Assembly (NCBI GenBank): GCA_025362115.1
Contig: JANYIK010000127.1
Span: 1 to 11,525 of the forward strand
Origin: Methylophilaceae bacterium
Lineage (GTDB): Bacteria > Pseudomonadota > Gammaproteobacteria > Burkholderiales > Methylophilaceae
Length of the DNA stretch: 11,525 nt
Direction: 5' to 3'
Part shown: positions 7,198 to 11,525 of the stretch, piece by piece
Position numbering within the stretch: the first letter of the stretch is position 1
Layout of the letters: every line of letters starts with the position of its first letter
Translations under genes and position numbers: made by a program
Notes under the pieces: model-generated
Databases searched by the model: none
Seen by the model: only the letters and a program-made list of their open reading frames with translations
Told to the model about the DNA's origin: nothing

Positions 7198-7776
7198 ATG
7201 TTTAGGGTTTTTATTCTTTTCATGCTGGCGGGCTTCTCTTCGACAGGTTTGGCGAGAGAGCCATTGATTGCATTGGATCCGGATAACAGTGCGATTTATC
7301 ACGATTCACAAGAGCACTGGACAGAAAGAGCTCATTACCATCCCCACGGCAAAGCCATTGAAGGCGTTCCCATTTCAAAGATCAACAAAAAATGGTGCGC
7401 TGCCAATCTTCTCAGAAAATATGATCTACCTGCAGAAGCTGGGGTAGCCGATAGCGTAGGTTTTCAGGTAGAGAATCTTGAAATTGGGAATTTCAGAAAA
7501 GCAAAAGCATCAGTAGGAATTGCCAGAAATTGCAGTGATGATGACACCCATCTTTTTATCTTGTTTACGGCAAAAAATAGGAAAATGCAGCGTGTTTTGC
7601 ACCTGGAAGAATTTCAAAATCATTATCCAATAGACGGTATAGAAATCCTTTTTATTAGTCCTGTAAGTACTAAAGAATTAATCGTATGGTGGTGTGATGG
7701 TTGTGACGTTTCAAGCCAGTTAGATTGGAGTAATGACAAGTTTGAGTGGTTGGCTAGTGAGGAGATGGGTGAATGA
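7198..7776 (+). CDS. Predicted secreted protein of unknown function with four cysteines
   Basis: This 192-residue protein is not recognised. The first 19 residues form a signal peptide: a short n-region with Arg3, a hydrophobic core (VFILFMLAGF) and a GLA cleavage site before Arg20. No lipobox or later membrane segment is seen, so a periplasmic or exported location is inferred. The mature part is about 173 residues and has four cysteines (67, 112, 166, 169), the last two as a CxxC within WWCDGCD near the C-terminus; these could form disulfides or bind metal. A His-rich patch (HYHPHG, 46-51) precedes the first Cys. The gene is visibly AT-richer than ruvA and ruvB and uses more AAA, ATT and TTT codons, which suggests horizontal origin. 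It begins 3 nt after higA and overlaps ruvB by ATGA. A link to the toxin-antitoxin genes is possible but unproven. Confidence 0.75.
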   Translation: MFRVFILFMLAGFSSTGLAREPLIALDPDNSAIYHDSQEHWTERAHYHPHGKAIEGVPISKINKKWCAANLLRKYDLPAEAGVADSVGFQVENLEIGNFRKAKASVGIARNCSDDDTHLFILFTAKNRKMQRVLHLEEFQNHYPIDGIEILFISPVSTKELIVWWCDGCDVSSQLDWSNDKFEWLASEEMGE

Positions 7777-8807
7777 TAGAAACCGACCGCCTCATCGCTG
7801 CCGCGCCTCTGGGGCAGGAAGAAGAAGCCCAGGAGCGGGCGCTGCGCCCCAAGGTGCTGGAGGAGTATATCGGCCAGGAAAAGGCGCGTGGGCAGTTGGA
7901 GATTTTTATCCATGCGGCGCGGGGACGTTCTGAAGCGCTGGATCACGTCTTGCTATTCGGGCCACCGGGCTTGGGCAAAACCACTTTGGCGCACATCATC
8001 GCCAAGGAAATGGGCGTCAGCCTGCGCCAGACTTCCGGCCCGGTACTGGAACGCGCAGGCGATTTGGCGGCTTTGCTCACCAACCTCGAACCCAATGATG
8101 TGCTATTTATTGACGAGATACATCGCTTGTCGCCGGTGGTGGAGGAGATACTCTATCCGGCGATGGAAGACTATCGCCTCGACATCATGATAGGCGAAGG
8201 CCCTGCGGCACGGTCGGTGCGGCTGGAACTGCCGCCATTCACACTGATCGGGGCAACCACCCGCGCAGGGATGTTGACCAACCCTTTACGTGACCGCTTT
8301 GGTATCGTTTCGCGTTTGGAATTTTATTCGCCGGAGGAATTAAGTCGCATCGTGCATCGCTCTGCCGGCTTACTGGAAGTGCCACTGGTAGAAGATGGCG
8401 CGTTGGAAATCGCCAAGCGTTCACGCGGAACTCCACGTATTGCCAATCGTCTATTACGTCGGGTGCGTGATTATGCACAGGTCAAAGCTGATGGCACGGT
8501 GTCGGCCAAAATAGCCGATTTGGCGTTGCAGATGCTGGATGTGGACGCGCAAGGCCTGGACGTGATGGACAGAAAGCTGCTGGAAGCAGTGTTGACAAAA
8601 TTCGACGGGGGGCCGGTAGGGGTGGAAAGCTTAGCCGCAGCCATAGGAGAAGAGCGCGACACGATTGAAGACGTGCTGGAGCCGTACCTAATCCAACAAG
8701 GTTATTTGATGCGAACCCCACGCGGACGCATGGCGACGCAGATGGCGTATCAGCATTTTGGCTTGGCATCGCCGCACAAACCGAGTGCGCCATTATTTGA
8801 TGAGTAG
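7773..8807 (+). CDS. ruvB: Holliday junction branch migration ATPase RuvB
   Basis: RuvB is the hexameric AAA+ motor that pumps DNA through the RuvA-bound junction. It is 344 residues, the normal length. Visible elements are Walker A GPPGLGKT (63-70), Walker B LFIDEIH (110-116), the sensor GATTRAG (159-165) and the arginine finger Arg174 in LRDRFG. The C-terminal winged-helix domain (about 260-335) includes R-T-P-R-G-R, which contacts DNA. AGGAG at 7760-7764 lies 8 nt before the ATG, so ruvB has its own good ribosome-binding site in addition to the ATGA overlap with the secreted-protein gene. Because the cassette separates it from ruvA, its expression must come from readthrough of the cassette or from an unseen promoter inside it. 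Confidence 0.98.
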   Translation: MIETDRLIAAAPLGQEEEAQERALRPKVLEEYIGQEKARGQLEIFIHAARGRSEALDHVLLFGPPGLGKTTLAHIIAKEMGVSLRQTSGPVLERAGDLAALLTNLEPNDVLFIDEIHRLSPVVEEILYPAMEDYRLDIMIGEGPAARSVRLELPPFTLIGATTRAGMLTNPLRDRFGIVSRLEFYSPEELSRIVHRSAGLLEVPLVEDGALEIAKRSRGTPRIANRLLRRVRDYAQVKADGTVSAKIADLALQMLDVDAQGLDVMDRKLLEAVLTKFDGGPVGVESLAAAIGEERDTIEDVLEPYLIQQGYLMRTPRGRMATQMAYQHFGLASPHKPSAPLFDE

Positions 8808-8832
8808 CTTGATGAATAAGCCTGATGAGTAG
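8798..8832 (+). repeat. Three short direct repeats at the ruvB-ybgC junction
   Basis: TGATGAGTA (8798-8806), TGATGAATA (8810-8818) and TGATGAGTA (8824-8832) recur at 12- and 14-bp steps across the ruvB stop and the ybgC start. The second copy supplies an ATG at 8812 that opens a six-codon frame (M-N-K-P-D-E-stop, 8812-8832), which overlaps the ybgC initiation codon at 8825. The repeats probably arose by slippage or local duplication. Any effect on ybgC translation is speculative. Confidence 0.45.
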
Positions 8833-9229
8833 TTTTAGCTGGCCTATTCGTGTCTATTACGAAAACACCGACGCTGGCGGTGTGGTGTATCACGCTGAAT
8901 ATCTCAAGTTTTTTGAGCGCGGACGCTCCGAGTGGTTGCGCAATCTAGGCTTTGAACACACGCAACTCAAAGCCGAACACGGGATTATTTTCGTGGTGCG
9001 TGACTTGCATATAAAATACCTGCAACCAGCGCGTTTTGACGAATTGTTGCAAGTGGTCACAACCGCGGCAGAAGTGGGCCGTAGCCGACTTGTGTTCGAG
9101 CAGAAATTACAACGTAGTGATGAAGTCTTGACCGCAGCAACGGTAGAAGTGGTGTGTGTGGATTGCGAAACTTTCAAGCCCGCGGCCATTTCACCCGCCA
9201 TGAAACAACACTTTTTGGAGATTAAATAG
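8825..9229 (+). CDS. ybgC: Tol-Pal-associated acyl-CoA thioesterase YbgC
   Basis: A 134-residue single hot-dog-fold thioesterase of the 4-hydroxybenzoyl-CoA thioesterase/YbgC type. The signature YYENTDAGGVVYHAEYLKFF is at residues 11-30, with the catalytic Asp16 and conserved His23 in place. YbgC hydrolyses short-chain acyl-CoAs in vitro and has been found associated with phospholipid-synthesis proteins; its exact part in the Tol-Pal system is still uncertain. The length is that of the family. The ATG at 8825 has no strong Shine-Dalgarno, and the three short repeats just upstream surround it. The stop TAG shares its G with the tolQ GTG start, so the two genes overlap by 1 nt, marking the entry to the tol operon. 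Confidence 0.94.
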   Translation: MSSFSWPIRVYYENTDAGGVVYHAEYLKFFERGRSEWLRNLGFEHTQLKAEHGIIFVVRDLHIKYLQPARFDELLQVVTTAAEVGRSRLVFEQKLQRSDEVLTAATVEVVCVDCETFKPAAISPAMKQHFLEIK

Positions 9230-9903
9230 TGGATGACCTTTCCTTATTAACGCTGCTGTCGGAAGCCAGCCTGCCGGTACAAGTGGTAATGGCGATTCTG
9301 GTGCTGGCTTCTATGGTGTCTTGGTGGTACATCTTTTTGAAGGTATTCATGTTGCGTAATGCTGAGCGCGAGGCCGACGAATTTGAAAACACCTTCTGGG
9401 CGGGGGGTGATTTAGGCAAGCTGCACGAAAACCTGACCGCTGGGCGCCTCAGCAAAAAAGGCATACAGGGCATGGCCAGCATCTTTGAAGGCGGTTTTAA
9501 GGAGTACGCCAAGCTGCGCCGTCAAGGCGGCATTGAAAGCGCCGACTTGATGGAGAGCGCGCGCCGCGCCATGCGCGCGGCCTACAACCGCGAAATGGAC
9601 GAATTGGACGCACATTTGCCGTTTCTGGCCTCGGTCGGCTCGGTCAGCCCGTATATAGGCTTGTTCGGTACGGTATGGGGCATCATGAATGCCTTCCGTG
9701 GCTTGGCCAATGTAGCGCAGGCCACCTTGGCACACGTCGCCCCGGGTATCGCCGAAGCCTTGATCGCCACGGCGATAGGCCTGTTCGCGGCGATTCCGGC
9801 GGTAATCGCCTATAACCGATTTGCTTCCAACGTGGATAGGCTGGCGATACGCTACGAAAGCTTTATGGAAGAGTTCACCAACATCTTGCAACGTAAGGCG
9901 TAG
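9229..9903 (+). CDS. tolQ: Tol-Pal system protein TolQ
   Basis: TolQ is the inner-membrane stator subunit homologous to ExbB and MotA. With TolR it uses the proton gradient to energise TolA during outer-membrane constriction at division. The protein is 224 residues with three membrane helices: about 15-40, 133-156 and 168-192. The conserved motif LFGTVWGIMNAF holds Thr148 in TM2, and IAEALIATAIGLFAAIPA holds Thr181 in TM3; these correspond to the proton-pathway threonines of the family. A cytoplasmic loop (about 43-130) separates TM1 and TM2. The start is GTG at 9229, supported by GGAG 8 nt upstream and by the clear M-D-D-L N-terminus. No alternative ATG in frame keeps TM1 intact. The TAG stop is followed after 1 nt by an ATG opening a leader ORF through the repeat. 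Confidence 0.96.
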   Translation: MDDLSLLTLLSEASLPVQVVMAILVLASMVSWWYIFLKVFMLRNAEREADEFENTFWAGGDLGKLHENLTAGRLSKKGIQGMASIFEGGFKEYAKLRRQGGIESADLMESARRAMRAAYNREMDELDAHLPFLASVGSVSPYIGLFGTVWGIMNAFRGLANVAQATLAHVAPGIAEALIATAIGLFAAIPAVIAYNRFASNVDRLAIRYESFMEEFTNILQRKA

Positions 9904-9904
9904 T

Positions 9905-10066
9905 ATGAAATTCGTACCAACAATCCCCTCTCCCGCAAGCGGGAGAGGGCTGGGGAGAGGGTGGTTGCATCACTCCGTAGGCGCAACCCTCTCTCCTAAC
10001 TCTCTCCCGCTTGCGGGAGAGAGGGACGCGGATATCCTTTTTCTACGGAAAAGGATGGTTGTATGA
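9905..10066 (+). CDS. Possible 53-residue leader ORF spanning the intergenic repeat
   Basis: An open frame begins at an ATG 1 nt after the tolQ stop, with a TAAGG Shine-Dalgarno at 9894-9898 and 6-nt spacing. It runs through both arms of the foldback repeat and ends at TGA 10064-10066, which overlaps the tolR ATG as ATGA. The product would be Pro-, Ser-, Gly- and Arg-rich in its first half (T-I-P-S-P-A-S-G-R-G-L-G), simply the translation of the repeat, so a useful protein is unlikely. The act of translation could matter: ribosomes leaving tolQ could restart here, unwind the repeat and the hairpin over the tolR ribosome-binding site, and hand over to tolR. The ATG and its Shine-Dalgarno may be the ancestral tolR initiation site captured by the insertion. 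Confidence 0.35.
   Translation: MKFVPTIPSPASGRGLGRGWLHHSVGATLSPNSLPLAGERDADILFLRKRMVV
9925..10025. repeat. REP/MITE-like foldback element between tolQ and tolR
   Basis: A nested inverted repeat of about 101 bp. The left part has an 11-bp-arm hairpin, CCCTCTCCCGC / GCGGGAGAGGG with an AA loop (9926-9949). The right part has the opposite orientation, CTCTCTCCCGC / GCGGGAGAGAG with a TT loop (10000-10023). The two halves are themselves imperfect inverted copies, and the inner ends GGTTGC (9963-9968) and GCAACC (9983-9988) close a 14-nt loop. Repeats of this CCCTCTCCC...GGGAGAGGG kind are dispersed in many proteobacterial genomes as non-autonomous, REP-like units. Insertion inside the tolQ-tolR operon is unusual because these genes are normally nearly contiguous. 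In RNA the hairpins could affect mRNA decay or the TolQ:TolR ratio. Confidence 0.8.
10034..10056 (+). promoter_or_regulatory. Hairpin covering the tolR Shine-Dalgarno
   Basis: ATCCTTTT (10034-10041) is perfectly complementary to AAAAGGAT (10049-10056), with a 7-nt loop. The right arm contains the tolR ribosome-binding sequence AAGGA (10051-10055), which sits 7 nt before the ATG at 10063. When folded, the mRNA would hide the Shine-Dalgarno. Translation of the overlapping leader ORF would open it. The stem is AU-rich, so its strength in the cell is uncertain. Confidence 0.45.
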
Positions 10067-10458
10067 GCCGTCGCAAATCGCGCCGCATGATGAACCAAAT
10101 CAACGTCGTCCCTTACATAGACGTGATGCTGGTGTTGCTGGTCATTTTTATGGTCACCGCGCCGATGACCAACCCCGGCTTGGTCGAGCTACCGCAAGTC
10201 GGGCAAGCAATGAAACAAGCAACAGCGCCCTTGGTAATCACAATTAAGGCTGACAAAAGTATAGAACTGGAAGGTAAGAACCTGACTCGAGATCATTTAC
10301 TCAGCGCGGTGAAAGCCAGTCTGCAACAACATCCCGACCAAGCCGTGGTCATCGCCGCCGATAAAAATGTGATTTATGACGAAGTGATGGGCGTGATGGA
10401 TTTGCTCAAGCAGAACAAAGTGGAAAAAGTCGGGCTGCTACTGAAACCGGCACAGTGA
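10063..10458 (+). CDS. tolR: Tol-Pal system protein TolR
   Basis: TolR is the ExbD/MotB-like partner of TolQ. It has one membrane helix and a periplasmic peptidoglycan-binding domain, and carries the essential protonatable aspartate. The 131-residue protein begins with a positive N-terminus (S-R-R-K-S-R-R) and the conserved NQINVVPYIDVMLVLLVIFMV. Asp20 in the TM segment (about 19-37) is the family's proton-binding residue. The periplasmic part (about 45-131) has the usual strand-helix pattern and ends with V-G-L-L-L-K-P. AAGGA lies 7 nt before the ATG but is within a hairpin. The gap to tolQ is 159 bp, filled by the foldback repeat, whereas these genes are usually separated by a few bases. 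The tolR frame itself is intact, so TolQR should still form. Confidence 0.95.
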   Translation: MSRRKSRRMMNQINVVPYIDVMLVLLVIFMVTAPMTNPGLVELPQVGQAMKQATAPLVITIKADKSIELEGKNLTRDHLLSAVKASLQQHPDQAVVIAADKNVIYDEVMGVMDLLKQNKVEKVGLLLKPAQ

Positions 10459-10471
10459 TTATTATCAAATC

Positions 10472-11272
10472 ATGGGCATGATACGCAGCCGTGAAAACCC
10501 CATAGCGCTCCAGTCGGGCGTGCTGGCACTGCTGGTGCATGGCGTATTTTTTTTGATGATGGTGGTAAGTTTTAGCTGGAAGAGCGTGACACCCCCCGTT
10601 GTAGCGGAGGTCGAGTTGTGGGATAGCTTGCCGCAGCCCAAAGCCATCACCCCACCACCAGAGATTAAACCCGAACCACCACCTCCGCCAGAAATCAAAC
10701 CCGAGGTCAAACCGGAACCTAAGCCTGAGCCACTACCAGAACCCAAGGCCGAAATTCAGGTGAAACCTAAACCCCCTGAAGTAAAGAAGCCTGATCCGCA
10801 ATTGAAGAAAAAAGAAGAGGAAAAAAAGCGCAAGGAAGACTTGGAGAAACTGAAAAAAGCCATGCTGGAGGACGCACCGCCTGAGCATGAACCAATGCCG
10901 CAGCAAACCAAAGTCGAAGCGCCCAATCCTGCCGAGGCCAAGCGGGCAGCTGATTTGCTAGCCGCTGCTGGGCAACCCTCTGCCAACGCCGACGAAATCA
11001 ACAAATACAAGGCAAGGATCATTGCCGCCATTCAGCGCAGAGTGAATAAACAACTGTGCGGCACGGGTAAACCAGAGCCGGTGTTTGCTATCAGCCTGAT
11101 GCCAACTGGTGATGTAAACGGTACACCGCGCCTGGTGAAAAGCAGCAATATGGCAGCCTGCGACCAAGCCGTGGAAAGCGCTATTCTGGCCGCGCAACCG
11201 CTGCCCATGCCGCCGCAGGAACTTTTTAGCCAATTCCGTGACCTCAATCTCAAGTTCAAACCTAATGAATAG
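10472..11272 (+). CDS. tolA: Tol-Pal system protein TolA
   Basis: TolA links the TolQR motor in the inner membrane to TolB/Pal at the outer membrane. The 266-residue protein has three domains. Domain I is a single N-terminal membrane helix (about 14-35) with the conserved His23 that faces TolQ; after it comes W-K-S-V-T-P-P and E-L-W-D-S-L-P, typical of TolA. Domain II is a Pro/Glu/Lys-rich spacer (about 50-105, with PEPKPE-type repeats) followed by a charged helix (KKKEEEKKRK, about 110-135). Domain III (about 185-266) is a TonB_C-like fold with two cysteines, C-G-T-G and A-A-C-D-Q, a likely disulfide as in other TolA C-domains. The spacer is much shorter than that of E. coli TolA (421 residues in total). 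No Shine-Dalgarno precedes the ATG, which is 13 nt after tolR; an in-frame ATG at 10478 is an alternative. Confidence 0.93.
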   Translation: MGMIRSRENPIALQSGVLALLVHGVFFLMMVVSFSWKSVTPPVVAEVELWDSLPQPKAITPPPEIKPEPPPPPEIKPEVKPEPKPEPLPEPKAEIQVKPKPPEVKKPDPQLKKKEEEKKRKEDLEKLKKAMLEDAPPEHEPMPQQTKVEAPNPAEAKRAADLLAAAGQPSANADEINKYKARIIAAIQRRVNKQLCGTGKPEPVFAISLMPTGDVNGTPRLVKSSNMAACDQAVESAILAAQPLPMPPQELFSQFRDLNLKFKPNE

Positions 11273-11286
11273 CCCTATTTTCGATT

Positions 11287-11292
11287 TATAAT
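11287..11292 (+). promoter_or_regulatory. Consensus -10 hexamer just upstream of tolB
   Basis: A perfect TATAAT lies 6 nt before the tolB ATG in the 26-nt tolA-tolB gap. No convincing -35 is found 16-18 bp upstream. If used, transcription would start at or next to the ATG, producing a leaderless tolB mRNA, which would fit the absence of a Shine-Dalgarno before tolB. It could also be chance in an AT-rich gap. Confidence 0.25.
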
Positions 11293-11298
11293 CAAACC

Positions 11299-11525
11299 AT
11301 GCTAAGAATCTTTTTATTGTTAAGTTTTCTGTTACCTTTTGGCGCAAACGCTGCGCTGGATATTGAAATTATCGGTGGCGCAGCACAGCAAATCCCTATT
11401 GCCGTTTTGCCGTTTAATCACCCTTTGAAAAAAGATGACTTGTCGCAAGTCATATCAGCCGATTTATACCGCAGCGGCCTGTTTCGCCTAATAGAAACGG
11501 GCGGCGTAGCAACATTGCCGCGTGA
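11299..11525 (+). CDS. tolB: Tol-Pal system protein TolB (3' partial)
   Basis: The first 75 codons of tolB are present; the window ends inside the gene. TolB is a periplasmic protein with an N-terminal TolB_N domain and a six-bladed propeller that binds Pal; its N-terminal peptide is contacted by TolA. Visible here are a signal peptide (residues 1-18, M-L-R-I-F-L-L-L core, cleavage after A-N-A) and the start of the TolB_N domain. The latter is recognisable by IEIIGGAAQQIPIAVLPF (about 22-39) and by VISADLYRSGLFRLIE, which matches the conserved helix in which TolB proteins read DLxRSGxF. The ATG at 11299 is the only start that gives the signal peptide. It has no Shine-Dalgarno, and the gap to tolA is 26 nt. 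The propeller repeats are beyond the window; pal would be expected next. Confidence 0.92.
   Translation, partial: MLRIFLLLSFLLPFGANAALDIEIIGGAAQQIPIAVLPFNHPLKKDDLSQVISADLYRSGLFRLIETGGVATLPR

Noticed and set aside
9925..10025. CRISPR array
   Set aside because: The repeated units are inverted palindromic copies in a single foldback, without regular spacers or further direct repeats.

Overview
The window is about 11.5 kb of a compact genome of moderately high GC, probably a betaproteobacterium. This is inferred from the overall sequence character and from the gene order yebC-ruvC-ruvA-ruvB-ybgC-tolQ-tolR-tolA-tolB, which is also found in Pseudomonas-type gammaproteobacteria. Protein character suggests Nitrosomonadales or Gallionellaceae, but a phylogeny would be needed to settle this. 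All genes are on the plus strand except one CBS-domain gene.

Layout. 1-2990: the 3' 97% or so of an RND (HAE-1 type) efflux pump inner-membrane subunit, cut at its N-terminus by the window edge. 3073-3507 (minus): a two-CBS-domain protein, convergent with the pump. 3607-4518: an EamA/DMT-family ten-helix transporter, divergent from the CBS gene. 4557-9229: yebC, the Holliday-junction genes ruvC, ruvA and ruvB, and the thioesterase ybgC. 9229-11525: tolQ, tolR, tolA and the beginning of tolB, encoding the envelope-constriction Tol-Pal machine; the window ends inside tolB.

The housekeeping operon is interrupted twice. (i) Between ruvA and ruvB lies a tightly packed accessory cassette at 6461-7776. 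It holds a short HicB-like antitoxin, a HicA-like mRNA interferase, a HigA-family XRE antitoxin with no HigB partner, and an unrecognised AT-richer gene for a predicted secreted protein with four cysteines. The last gene overlaps the ruvB start by ATGA, so the cassette sits in the operon without an obvious transcriptional break. (ii) Between tolQ and tolR lies a roughly 100-bp REP/MITE-like foldback repeat (9925-10025), inside a roughly 158-bp insertion flanked by a GTATGA direct duplication. The insertion is open across its whole length. A 53-codon leader ORF starts 1 nt after the tolQ stop, runs through the repeat, and ends in an ATGA overlap with tolR, whose Shine-Dalgarno is buried in a hairpin.

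A third oddity is ruvC. There is no ATG, GTG or TTG between the yebC stop codon and the conserved N-terminal catalytic motif. A well-placed Shine-Dalgarno points to an ATC initiation codon at 5286.

The best candidates for something new are the composite HicB-HicA-HigA cassette with its secreted companion, and the repeat-borne leader ORF before tolR. Neither can be proved novel from the sequence alone.
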